A stretch of 64,000 nucleotides of DNA from Candidatus Zixiibacteriota bacterium (lineage in GTDB: Bacteria > Zixibacteria > MSB-5A5 > GN15 > FEB-12). Made by a program: the position numbers and the translations under genes. The notes beneath the pieces were generated by a model. That model made no database searches, was not told the DNA's origin, and worked only from the letters and a program-made list of their open reading frames with translations. The stretch lies in the NCBI GenBank assembly GCA_024280215.1, contig JAJRQO010000013.1:1-64000 (forward strand). The letters are read 5' to 3'. Positions 1 to 9,400 of the stretch are shown piece after piece (positions within the stretch are counted from its first letter, which is position 1; each line of letters opens with the position of its first letter).

Positions 1-1
1 A

Positions 2-109
2 CTTAAGATATTTGAGTATATTGAATTGTTTTATAACCGTAACCGTCGTCATTCGAGCTTAGGATACAAAAGTCCAGCTCAATTTGAAGTGATGACAAAA
101 CATACTTAA
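2..109 (+). CDS. IS3-family transposase OrfB, C-terminal fragment
   Basis: The window opens inside a reading frame that encodes 35 residues and stops at 107-109. It contains the [19 protein letters not shown] stretch, which is the hallmark C-terminus of the IS3-group rve integrase (OrfB). The rest of the transposase lies off the left edge, so completeness cannot be judged. The frame is followed at once by the probable right terminal inverted repeat of the element. The element points rightward and ends against the 3' end of the leftward KAP NTPase gene. Family recognition is strong; the exact IS subgroup is not assigned. Confidence 0.88.
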   Translation, partial: LKIFEYIELFYNRNRRHSSLGYKSPAQFEVMTKHT

Positions 110-110
110 C

Positions 111-139
111 TCCGTGTCCGTTTTTGCGGGGGAAGTCCA
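111..139 (+). mobile_element. Probable right terminal inverted repeat of the IS3-type element
   Basis: Immediately after the transposase stop lies a GC-richer segment containing ccgtttttgcgggggaagtc and ending in tcca. Read inward on the minus strand it starts TGGACTTCCCCCGC, the form of an IS3-group terminus with the terminal TG/CA dinucleotide. The left end is outside the window, so the target duplication cannot be verified. The boundary falls about 3 bases from the stop codon of the neighbouring gene. Confidence 0.6.
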
Positions 140-142
140 TTA

Positions 143-2671
143 TCAGTCTAATATCAAATTAAAACAATTAGTGATATGAACTGTTTTATGGATTTCATTG
201 TGTTGTAATTTTAGATCAGAATACAACTTAGCCAATTTATTCAAATCTGTAAAATTGTCGTCTTTATAATTCAACTCATCTCTATCTTCTTCTTTTATTA
301 TACCAAAACTTAAATCAATTAGGTTATCCATCGGATTGTCCCAATTATGTTCTTCCATCCACACCAATAACGCTTTTGTTTCATACGGATAGTTTACTGA
401 TAAAGCTAACCAATAGATAAAATTAAATTCAGGCTCTTTATCAAACTCTGTTATATACATATGTCTTGCAATCAGATAAATGTTTAAAAATCTTTTTACT
501 AAACGTGGTGATATATCAAAATTATCTTTATCTAACAAGTCATTTATCCATTGAGCCTCTTCTGTCGTTATTTTTGCTAAGATTTTTTCTTCATGTTCTT
601 CAGTTTCTTTTGGGACAAACTTTGGAATTGGAGCAGGCTTCGGAGTTGGATCTGGTTTAGGAGTTGGATCAAGTTTAGGAGTTGGATCAAGTTTAGGAGT
701 TGGATCAAGTTTAGGAGTTGGATCAGGTTTAGGAGTTGGATCAGGTTTAGGAACAGGTTCATCAATTATTGATGAGCTACTTTTTATTTTAGTTATATCA
801 GTATAGTCTTTCAATATCTGTTTGTTTAATTCCTTTTTCTGTTCTGGTGTTAATTTTGGTAAATGAAATGGTATTTGAATTAATTTTTCTAAATAGAATC
901 GCCCCATATTTTCTTGTTCATGTTTTTCTCCATTATCATTACACATAAACTTATAATGTTGACCTACCGCATTTCTCACAATTCTTGTATCCATCGCTAA
1001 AATAAAGACTAACTGCTTTATAGATAAAAGATGTTTAATTGATTCAAGTATTTCTAATATTTTTTCAGGAGCGCATCTATCAACATCATCTATTACGATT
1101 ACAAATTTCCTTACTGTAGATGTGAGATACGTATTTTTATATTCTTTTAAAATTAACTGAATGTTTTTTGAAATTTTTTCAATAGGATGATGCTTCAATT
1201 TATAATCTTCTAATTTAAATAAATTCGAAATATTTTCAGTGATTGGGTGTGTGAAAATTTTAAAAGTGCCTAAAAATAAATCAATAGCTAATCCTATCCC
1301 TAACGTACTCCCTATTATTTCATACATCCAGTTAGGTTTAAAAATTAAAGTTATGATAATAATTGTAATAATAATAATGAATCTTTTATAAAGTGATTTG
1401 TTATCATGTTTTAACTTTCGTGCTAGATTAAATCTAAGTAATTTTCCTTTAAAATCATTTTCTAATTCTAACATAATGTGATGGATAAACCCTAACCCAA
1501 TATTTTCAGCTTTTGAATATTTCCAAGCATTAAACCAGATTACTTTTGTTCTATCAATATTTAACTCAAATGGAGTCCAGCTTCTTTTACTTACATCATT
1601 ATATTTATTGATTTCATCTTCTATATATTTTATTAGGACCGTTTTGCCCATCCCCCATGGAGCACAAATACCAATTGTAAGAGGTGTGTTTGTATTCTTA
1701 TCTACAATGACACTTGCAATTGCTTCTGCGTACTTTTTATAATTCAACGCATCTTCAGGATTTTCATTTTCATTACTTAATGGCGTCCTACCAATTTCTG
1801 CTTTTTCATTCTCATTAGATAATTTAGTACTTTGTTCACTAAGATTACCTGTGCTCTTACCTCCGCCTGTCTGTATTATTATATTTTTAGGCAAAGATTC
1901 AATTTCTTTTTTAACTTTTTTATTTAATTTTGGAGCGAGTAGAATATCACCAATTATTGATTCGCCAATGCTGCTATTTCTATCTCTTGAAATTTTAGCT
2001 AACCTAATCCAACCTTCACTTTTATTAGATTCTAATTCATCTAAAATGATAGAAATTTCCTTATGGTCATTTTGAATAAGTACATCTGTGATATTATTAT
2101 GAAAACTATTACTATGAATACCAATAAGTTCTGCTTCTTTATTAATCTTTTGAATTTTATTTTTTACTTTACTTGAGTAATCGTTAATATAACTATGACA
2201 CTTATAATAAAAATCACGTGCTAAAGAGCCAGCTTTTGTAGCCTCCTCATAATAATCACCAACAATTGATGGAAAACCGCCGCCCCAAGCTTTTAGATAA
2301 TATTTTTCTAAATCAAACTTTGATGCTAATTGGATATTTTTACTATCTGTTTTGTTTTTTAATTCAAGCTCCAACAAAGAAAGGGCTATACAATAAAGTA
2401 AGTAATTAACAAAGGGTGACTTTAGTTGATATGTATCAAAAAAGTCAGCATTTATTATTGCTTTTCTTGAATTTCCAGTCTTAGTCGAAAATGGTATGTC
2501 ACTATCATCTCTAACAATTTCAAAATTATATGTAGGTTCTTCATTTGAGTTACTATCAATTTTAATTGGTAATTGGAATGATTTTATAACAGCAATAAGC
2601 TCAAATATATGTTCTGTAAATTCTTCTTCACCATATATGTGGTAACTTATGTTTATTTCTGCTTCTGACAT
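143..2671 (-). CDS. KAP-family P-loop NTPase, membrane-associated
   Basis: This 842-residue protein has a Walker A motif (APWGMGKT) near residue 340, a strongly hydrophobic segment at about 427-467, and a Walker B motif ([10 protein letters not shown]) near 529 followed by the conserved ILAMDTRIV segment. These features define the KAP NTPase family (Kidins220/ARMS and PifA); members carry transmembrane segments inserted in the P-loop domain, as here. PifA blocks phage T7 in F-plasmid cells, so a defence role is possible but not shown. Residues 1-250 match nothing I recognise. A Pro-Lys-Asp repeat (about 638-680) lies between the NTPase core and a helical C-terminus. The start has a ribosome site (AGGGAAA). 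The stop lies beside an IS end, so the C-terminus may have been altered by the insertion. Confidence 0.8.
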   Translation of the reverse strand: MSEAEINISYHIYGEEEFTEHIFELIAVIKSFQLPIKIDSNSNEEPTYNFEIVRDDSDIPFSTKTGNSRKAIINADFFDTYQLKSPFVNYLLYCIALSLLELELKNKTDSKNIQLASKFDLEKYYLKAWGGGFPSIVGDYYEEATKAGSLARDFYYKCHSYINDYSSKVKNKIQKINKEAELIGIHSNSFHNNITDVLIQNDHKEISIILDELESNKSEGWIRLAKISRDRNSSIGESIIGDILLAPKLNKKVKKEIESLPKNIIIQTGGGKSTGNLSEQSTKLSNENEKAEIGRTPLSNENENPEDALNYKKYAEAIASVIVDKNTNTPLTIGICAPWGMGKTVLIKYIEDEINKYNDVSKRSWTPFELNIDRTKVIWFNAWKYSKAENIGLGFIHHIMLELENDFKGKLLRFNLARKLKHDNKSLYKRFIIIITIIIITLIFKPNWMYEIIGSTLGIGLAIDLFLGTFKIFTHPITENISNLFKLEDYKLKHHPIEKISKNIQLILKEYKNTYLTSTVRKFVIVIDDVDRCAPEKILEILESIKHLLSIKQLVFILAMDTRIVRNAVGQHYKFMCNDNGEKHEQENMGRFYLEKLIQIPFHLPKLTPEQKKELNKQILKDYTDITKIKSSSSIIDEPVPKPDPTPKPDPTPKLDPTPKLDPTPKLDPTPKPDPTPKPAPIPKFVPKETEEHEEKILAKITTEEAQWINDLLDKDNFDISPRLVKRFLNIYLIARHMYITEFDKEPEFNFIYWLALSVNYPYETKALLVWMEEHNWDNPMDNLIDLSFGIIKEEDRDELNYKDDNFTDLNKLAKLYSDLKLQHNEIHKTVHITNCFNLILD
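642..749 (-). repeat. Six in-frame 18-bp tandem repeats in the KAP gene
   Basis: Six consecutive 18-base units (ggagttggatcaagttta, with minor variants carrying ctggt or caggt) encode DPTPKL or DPTPKP hexapeptides. The repeat is in frame and keeps the gene open. The protein product is a stiff, proline-rich linker between the NTPase core and the C-terminal helical part. Near-identical units suggest recent expansion or contraction by slippage, so length may vary between strains. Confidence 0.9.
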
Positions 2672-3241
2672 CTGATTTCCCTGTTCCTTTTATAATAGAT
2701 ACATCAAGGTATAAGATGAAAGTAGATTTGGCAATCACAATTTAGTAGCTGGATTCCCAATCAAGTTGGGAATGACATTATGTAATGTTCATACGATTTT
2801 CCTACACTCACTCCCCTCTTTCGCAACACGTCGTATTGTATGGATAACTTAATTTTATAAGAGAAAACAACAATGTTGGTTCCCAGCCTTCGATGGGATG
2901 ACAGGAGTTTTGTGATGCACAAAAAGACTACAATAAATATTAGCCAAAATGGCTTAAGCCATTTTGTTCAATCAAAGCCATTTCCTTGTAACAGACTGCG
3001 TCTGTTTTATTTAAAGAGGAAAATGAGAGAAAAAACGCAAATAAAAAGATGTTTTATATGAAAAACGAACCCATTTTGAATGTCAGGAAAGGGTTCCTGA
3101 CATCACTAAAAAATGTTGGATCCCTGGTCAAGCCAGGGAAGGGGTTGCTGGAGCTTGTTGAAGTATGTTAATTATAAACAAAAAAAACGGCTGATGTCCC
3201 CTATCAGCCGTTCTATCTTCTCTTGTCGAACAAAGTTGTCG
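2672..3241. repeat. Intergenic region with several dispersed palindromes
   Basis: I see no convincing gene here. The stretch holds several imperfect palindromes: ttcccaatcaagttgggaa (about 2755), a related cttcgatgggatgacagg copy (about 2887), atggcttaagccat (about 2951), aggaaagggttcct (about 3087) and ggatccctggtcaagccagg (about 3119). The same families recur at 47.8-48.3, 48.8-48.9 and 50.7-50.8 kb. Short frames across it are products of these repeats. A GC-balanced hairpin (acggctgatgtcccctatca followed by gccgt) near 3188-3215 could end transcription of the regulator gene to the right. Confidence 0.6.
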
Positions 3242-4621
3242 TTAAGCCCCCTCCGACATAGCTTTATCTATTTCATACTTCTTTATTTTGTCAAATAAAG
3301 TCGTATAGTCAATTTTTAGTATCTTCGATGCTTTCCGTTTGTTATTGCGGACATCTTTTAAGACCCGAATAATCGCAGCTTTCTCAGCACGTTTCTGGGC
3401 GTAGCCACCGATCTCTTTGAGACCAGCACCCTCTCGAAGCTGTACTTCATCATCGCGTCTGAGACGAATCGCCAAATGGTCAGGTGTAATTTTTTTACCT
3501 TCGGCTAAAATAATTGCTCGTTCCATGGTATTCTCAAGTTCACGGACATTACCAGGCCAGTGATATTTCATAAGCAAAGAACTGGCATCATTGGTAAGCG
3601 ACTTAATCGGCTTTTTCATTTCACGACAGAATTTATCTATGAAAAATTCAGATAGTTCGGTGACATCATCGGCACGTTCTCTTAGTGGTGGAATTACAAC
3701 AGGAAAAACAGAGAGACGATAATACAAATCTTCACGGAATTTTTTCTGACGAATCAATTCAGGCAGATCCATATTTGTTGCAGCAACAACTCGCACGTCA
3801 ACATCGACTGTTTTAGTACCACCAAGACGTTCAAAATTTTTCTGTTGTAAAACTCTGAGTAGTTTAGCTTGTAGAGAAATATCCATATCGCCGATTTCAT
3901 CTAAGAAAATAGTTCCTGTATGAGCGATTTCAAATTTACCCATCTTACGAGCAATCGCACCTGTAAAGGCACCTTTTTCAGAACCAAACAGTTCATTTTC
4001 TAAAAGTTCACCAGGGATTGCAGCACAATTAAGAGCAATGTATGGTTTATCTTTTCTGAATGACAATGTATGAATTGCTCGAGCAAACAATTCTTTCCCT
4101 GTACCAGACTCACCTTGAAGTAAAACTGATGCATCCGAAGATGCTACTTTATGAATCAGTTTGCTGACTTCAATCATTTTTTCATTTTTACCAATAATCT
4201 GCCCAAAATTTGACGACCCAAAAAGCTCTTGACGAAGCAAAGAGTTCTCCGCAACCAACCGTCTGTTTTCTAATGCCCGACCAACTAAGACACAGAGATG
4301 TTCGGTATCAAATGGTTTAGTAATAAAATCGTATGCACCAAGTCTCATCGCTTCAACGGCATCTTCGATTGTACCAAAAGCAGTCATTAGAATAACTGAT
4401 GTGTCATCATCTATATCTTTAATATCAGCAAGAACTTTTAGCCCGTCGATATCAGGCATCTTTAAATCGGTAAGAACTAAATCATATGATTTATTATGAA
4501 TCAAGTCGAGAGCTTTTTTGCCAGACGAGGCGGAGTCTACTCGGTAGCCCTCTTCATGCAGGGTCTCAGTAAGCATATTGCGCATCGAATCTTTATCATC
4601 GACAACAAGTATATTAGGCAT
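3242..4621 (-). CDS. NtrC-family sigma-54-dependent response regulator
   Basis: This 459-residue protein has three domains in order. The N-terminal receiver domain has a probable phospho-acceptor Asp near residue 52 in LVLTDLKMPD. The AAA+ sigma-54 activation domain has Walker A GESGTGKE near 172, the sigma-54 contact loop GAFTGA near 216 and a Walker B FLDEIGDM. A Fis-type helix-turn-helix lies at about 410-455. It would activate promoters read by RpoN in response to a sensor kinase, which is not next to it. Two near-consensus sigma-54 promoters occur in this window in front of the PEP-CTERM genes (35.6 and 38.9 kb), and regulators of this class (PrsR) control such genes in other bacteria; that link is inference. 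The start has an AGGAG ribosome site. Confidence 0.93.
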   Translation of the reverse strand: MPNILVVDDKDSMRNMLTETLHEEGYRVDSASSGKKALDLIHNKSYDLVLTDLKMPDIDGLKVLADIKDIDDDTSVILMTAFGTIEDAVEAMRLGAYDFITKPFDTEHLCVLVGRALENRRLVAENSLLRQELFGSSNFGQIIGKNEKMIEVSKLIHKVASSDASVLLQGESGTGKELFARAIHTLSFRKDKPYIALNCAAIPGELLENELFGSEKGAFTGAIARKMGKFEIAHTGTIFLDEIGDMDISLQAKLLRVLQQKNFERLGGTKTVDVDVRVVAATNMDLPELIRQKKFREDLYYRLSVFPVVIPPLRERADDVTELSEFFIDKFCREMKKPIKSLTNDASSLLMKYHWPGNVRELENTMERAIILAEGKKITPDHLAIRLRRDDEVQLREGAGLKEIGGYAQKRAEKAAIIRVLKDVRNNKRKASKILKIDYTTLFDKIKKYEIDKAMSEGA

Positions 4622-4760
4622 TTTTACTCCTGTTAAATCTTTTTAACCTTCCAAAAACCGACTCATCAGATCGGTTAACATACTTGTATTATCGGAAATA
4701 TTAGATTGAGATACAGCCAAAGGTTGTACTATTATTGGACATTCTCTTGGACAAAACCAA

Positions 4761-5234
4761 TTATCGAATTTCTTTTATTACTGAGAATCCACAGAAATCT
4801 ATTTTCAAAAAGAAACGTTCGGCAGAGAGTTGCATGTATGAAATTTGTCTCGAATTCAATGAGACCTTGTAATGCCCCTCAGAAAGTTCATCAGCCACTA
4901 ACACCGAGAGTAAATCACCAAAGTTGTTCAACAAAAGTACCGAAGTGAAACAATTTGGCTCTTTGACTTCAAAGGCTAATGAAGTAATATTGTCTTTAAA
5001 TTTTGGTGCTGGTTTATCTACATAAAAGGAATCTACCCGACTTGCTTTGATAATCGTTATCAAACTATCAGTATAGGTAATCTTGGGATCAACCCATGCT
5101 TTTTCATAGTAACTTGTTGCCTCTTCAATAAAGACAGGATTATTATAATACTCTCTTTTTCCACAAGAGACAAAAAGAAAAACAAGCAGGAGTAATAAGA
5201 TAAAAGAACTAATTTTAGTTTTTATAGATTTCAT
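4761..5234 (-). CDS. Small predicted lipoprotein
   Basis: This 157-residue protein begins with a lysine-containing n-region, a hydrophobic core and the lipobox FVSC, with the acylated Cys at about residue 24. The mature part has no family I recognise. It overlaps the upstream FlgD-like gene by four bases (ATGA), so the two are translationally coupled. The NUDIX / FlgD-like / lipoprotein order suggests an envelope-related pair cotranscribed behind a NUDIX gene. Function unknown. Confidence 0.75.
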   Translation of the reverse strand: MKSIKTKISSFILLLLLVFLFVSCGKREYYNNPVFIEEATSYYEKAWVDPKITYTDSLITIIKASRVDSFYVDKPAPKFKDNITSLAFEVKEPNCFTSVLLLNNFGDLLSVLVADELSEGHYKVSLNSRQISYMQLSAERFFLKIDFCGFSVIKEIR

Positions 5235-5854
5235 TTTTTATACCGAAATTCAATAAGATGTTCAAAATCGTTTACTTGTAATTTATAATAATACCGTCCC
5301 GTCGAGATAACCGAAACAGGATTCCAATCAAATTTAACAGAATCACCAACTATTAGGCTATCAACAAAAAGTGAATCGGTGTGATTTTTTTTGGCATTTA
5401 CTATTTCAAGAGAAACTCTCAGAGAATCAGCAAGAAGTTTCAGACTAATATATGGATTTTTCAAATCTGGACTTGTTGAAACAATCACTAAGTTTTCACC
5501 GTCGGTGTATTGCACATGTATATCTTCAATTCTTTTGAAGTCACCAGCAATAATTGCTACTTTATAGATTCCTTCTTTGACATATTCTCCATCAGTATTT
5601 TTTTTATCCCAATAGATATTGTAGTACCCTTTGGTAACAACTTGTTTCATCATGAATCGGACTTGTTTATTCTGACTATCCAGTATGTTTATTTTGACCT
5701 GACTACGATCTTTTTCAACAGGGAACCAGATTCTCATATTTTCAAAGTTAGCCGAATCATGAGGAATTTTCTGCAAATCCCTAAATGATGTCGCCCAAGA
5801 AGATTGCATGATAAAAAAAGTAATCACTATGATAGTAATTTTAGTCATATTCAT
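5231..5854 (-). CDS. Secreted protein with FlgD-like Ig domain
   Basis: This 207-residue protein has a signal peptide (cleavage likely after WAT at about residue 22). It has a segment with the pattern VKINILDSQNKQV, then GYYNIYWDKKNTDG and GIYKVAI, which is the FlgD-type Ig-like fold common in extracellular proteins of FCB-group bacteria. In those, the domain is often a surface or sorting module rather than a flagellar hook cap; no flagellar gene is near. Its start codon shares one base with the stop of the NUDIX gene (TAATG), and its own stop overlaps the lipoprotein start. Role unknown beyond being exported. Confidence 0.7.
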   Translation of the reverse strand: MNMTKITIIVITFFIMQSSWATSFRDLQKIPHDSANFENMRIWFPVEKDRSQVKINILDSQNKQVRFMMKQVVTKGYYNIYWDKKNTDGEYVKEGIYKVAIIAGDFKRIEDIHVQYTDGENLVIVSTSPDLKNPYISLKLLADSLRVSLEIVNAKKNHTDSLFVDSLIVGDSVKFDWNPVSVISTGRYYYKLQVNDFEHLIEFRYKK

Positions 5855-6330
5855 TATACACTTTTATTTGAAAGTAACTCATTTTGGGAGATTGTCCAAA
5901 TTTCTGAAGAACCAGACTTAAACAAATCAGGTATCTTGGTTTGTAAAATATTTGGTTTTAAATTTACTTTTGACAGTTGTCCAATTGATACCCATCGAAC
6001 CGACGGTACTTCTTCAAATGATTCTAACGGAGTTAGACTATTTACTCCTACAAGGTCTGCCATAAATAAATGAGCAATCTCATGATATTGTTTTCCATTA
6101 AGCTCAAAAAGTTGATCAATAAAGCCAACATATTTTTTTATAATAATATCTTTTTGCAACTCTTCCTGCATTTCTCTTTGAAGAGCTTCAGGTATTGACT
6201 CACCCACTTCAATACCGCCTCCAGGAAGATATGTAAATGACAAATCTGGAACATCACAAACTAAGAGATGCTTATCAACAACAATTAAAGCATCCACACA
6301 AATTCTGATTTTTTCAGATTTATTTAACAT
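5854..6330 (-). CDS. NUDIX hydrolase
   Basis: This 158-residue protein carries a complete Nudix box at about residues 38-60: GGIEVGE, seven residues, then REMQEEL, fitting GX5EX7REUXEEXGU. NUDIX enzymes hydrolyse nucleoside diphosphates linked to another group; the substrate cannot be read from the sequence. It is the first gene of a three-gene leftward operon with the FlgD-like and lipoprotein genes. No good ribosome site precedes the chosen ATG, but it is the only start that keeps the first beta strand. Confidence 0.88.
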   Translation of the reverse strand: MLNKSEKIRICVDALIVVDKHLLVCDVPDLSFTYLPGGGIEVGESIPEALQREMQEELQKDIIIKKYVGFIDQLFELNGKQYHEIAHLFMADLVGVNSLTPLESFEEVPSVRWVSIGQLSKVNLKPNILQTKIPDLFKSGSSEIWTISQNELLSNKSV

Positions 6331-6364
6331 TTTTTAAGATATGAAAAACGATAAAAATAACAAT

Positions 6365-6398
6365 AAAAAAACCCGACTGCCGCAAACAGTCGGGTTTT
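6365..6398 (-). terminator. Rho-independent terminator of the 6420-10679 protease gene
   Basis: An AAAACCCGACTG stem pairs perfectly with CAGTCGGGTTTT across a short loop, and the minus strand continues into a T run. It lies about 20 bases past the stop of the protease gene and separates it from the NUDIX operon. Confidence 0.88.
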
Positions 6399-6419
6399 AA
6401 CGCTAAGGGTAGAATATTG

Positions 6420-9400
6420 TTATTTTAGCAATAACATTTTTTTAGTTTCCACAATTCCATCAGTTGTTAATTTGTATAAATAAACACCTGAAGATAAATT
6501 GGAAGCATCAAATTCAAAAGTATGTTGTCCTGCAGAATATCTTCCACTTGCAAGAGTTTCAACTTTTTGTCCGTTAGTATTATAAACTTCAAGCTTAATA
6601 GTCGAAGTTGTTGCCAACATAAATGATACACTTGTTGTTGGGTTAAACGGATTTGGATAATTTTGACGTAGTCCAAATGTTTCAACTAAAAGAGTCGAGT
6701 TACCATTACTGGCAATCATGTTAACAGTAACATTAGTTGATGGTTTAAAGCTGTTTCCAGCATTATCTTTTGCTTCACCTTTCCAAGTCCAGCTTGCAGC
6801 ACCTGATGGTAAATTCATAAGATCCATCTGACCAGTATAGCTTCCGTCAAAATTGTTTGTAAAGTTTATTCTGGTTCTATTCTTATTAGCATCTTTCATC
6901 TCAAACCGTGCTTTACTGATATCGTTGAAATCAACTACATCAGACCACAATTTAACATACATGATCTCATTATTATTAAAGTTGCGATCATCAGTTGAGA
7001 AATCAGCATTTCGGGAAAGAATAAATCCTTCACCTGTAACTGGTCCACCTGCATTGACAGTAATATAATTAGTCATTGTAGAAGTATTCGTTCCACAAGC
7101 ATTTGAAGCTGTCATTGAAACAGTATAGGTTCCTGCTGTGCTATAAGAATATGTTGGGTTTTGAGCATTTGAAGTTCCACCATCACCAAAGTCCCATGCC
7201 CATGATGTAGGGCTATTAGACGTAGCATCACTAAAGCTAACATTCAGAGGAGCATTACCTGTTGTTGGTGTTCCTGAGAATGAAGCAACTGGAGGATTAC
7301 ATGGAGGAGTATTAACAGTAATATAATTAGTCATTGTGGATATGTTATTACCACAAGAATTAGACACTGTTAAACTGACCGAATAAGTACCAGGAGTTGC
7401 ATATGTATAATTAGGGTTCTGAGCGTTTGAACTGCCGCCATCACCAAAGTCCCATGTCCAAGATGTTGCACCAGTAGAGGCGTCAGAGAAACTGACTGCT
7501 AACGGTGCATCACCTGTTGTAGGTGTTCCTGTAAATCCAGCTGTTGGAAGTGTACAAACATTAGCAGTTATATAATTAACTTTCGTGTTTGTATTTGTAC
7601 CACCAGCATTTGTTGCTGTAAGGCTCACCGTATAGGAACCTGCTGATGCATAAGAATGCGATGGGTTCTGAACTGTTGAAGTTCCACCATCACCAAAGTC
7701 CCATGCCCAACTTGTTGGAGAGTTGCTTGATAAATCAGAGAAAGTAACTGCCAATGGAGCAAATCCTGTTGTTGGAGACGCACTAAAATCAGCGACAGGT
7801 GCTGGAGGAGGTCCTGCTGTTATTGTTATAACAGTAGTTGGCTTATATCTGTTTCCTGGATTATCTTTTATTTCACCTTTCCAATCCCAAGTAACATCAT
7901 TGGTAGGAAGGTTTGCCATATTAAATGAACCTGTATAAGTATTATCAAAATGATTTGTTAAATTTGTTCTAACCTTATCGCCATTAGGATTTCTCAATTC
8001 AAATCGAGTTCTACTAATATCGTTAAAGTCAACTTGGTCAGTCCACATCTTGACATACATTGTTTCGTTGTTGCCAAATGATCTGTCATCTGTAGAGAAA
8101 TCAGCATTACGTGACAATATAAAACCTTCACCAGTAACAGGACCGGAATTTACAGTAATATAATTTGTCATCGTAGATGAATTTGAACCACAACTATTTG
8201 TTGCTGTCATAGATACTGTGTATGTACCTGCTACAGTATATGAATAATTCGGGTTCTGAGCTGATGAAGTACCACCATCACCAAAGTCCCATGTCCATGA
8301 TGTAGGAGCATTTGTTGAACCATCAGTAAAACTTACTGACAAAGGAGCATTTCCACTTGTAGGTGATCCTGAGAAAGAGGCAACAGGTGCATTACAAGGA
8401 GGTGTTGTTACGGTGATATAGTTTGTCATCGTAGATGAATTTGAACCACAACTATTTGTTGCTGTCATTGATACCGTAAAAGTACCTGCGGTATTATATG
8501 TATATGATGGGTTTTGAGTAGTGGAAGTTCCACCATCACCAAAGTCCCATGTCCACGATGTTGGAGTATTTGTTGAACCATCTGTAAAGCTAACTGTTAA
8601 TGGATAATCACCAGTTGTAGGTGTTCCTCCAAAAGAGGCAACAGGAGCGTTACATGGTGGAGTTGTTACCGTAATATAATTAACTTGAGTTGATGTATTA
8701 GAACCACAGGAATTTGTAACAGTTTGTGAAACGGTATATGTACCTGCGGCAGTATATGTATGAGATGGATTTGATGCTGTTGAAGTAGAAGCATCGCCAA
8801 AGTCCCATGCATAAGATGCGGCACCATTTGAGCCATCAGTAAAGCTAACAGTCAATGGATAATCACCTGAAAGAGGTGTACCAGAGAATCCTGCAGTAGG
8901 CATAACACAAGGATTAACTGTAATATAGTTCGTCATTGTAGATGTATTAGAACCACAAGAATTAGTAGCAGTTAATGACACAGTATACGTACCAGCACTT
9001 GCATATGTATATGATGGGTTCTGTGCTGTTGATGTACCACCATCACCGAAATCCCAATTCCATGATGAAGCACCAGAAGAACCATCAGTAAAGTTTACTG
9101 TCAACGGTTCTGTACCTGTTGTTGGAGTACCAGAGAAAGATGCGGTAGGGTTCACACAAGGATTTACTGTTATATAATTTACAGATGTTTTTGTATTAGA
9201 ACCATTTGCATTCGTTGCAGTCAAGGCTACTGTATACGTACCTGAAGTATTATATGTATATGATGGGTTTTGTGCTGAAGAAGTTCCACCATCACCAAAG
9301 TCCCACGTCCAAGATGTAGGAGCGTCAGTTGAAATATCTGAGAAACTAACGGTCAAAGGAACTGTTCCTGACAATGGAGTTCCTGAAAAATCAGCTATTG

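Noticed and set aside
466-765. Short frames on both strands over the 18-bp repeat
   Set aside because: They are by-products of the tandem repeat within the KAP gene.
2873-3298. Plus-strand frames of about 60 codons
   Set aside because: They derive from the palindromes and the tail of the regulator gene; no family, no ribosome site.
5231-5854. Flagellar hook-capping protein FlgD
   Set aside because: Only the Ig-like part matches; the N-terminal FlgD region and neighbouring flagellar genes are absent, and it has a cleavable signal peptide.
7050-9400. Regular repeats that could be read as a CRISPR-like array or satellite
   Set aside because: The period is about 255 bases and each unit is an in-frame PKD domain of one protease gene; there are no short direct repeats with unique spacers.
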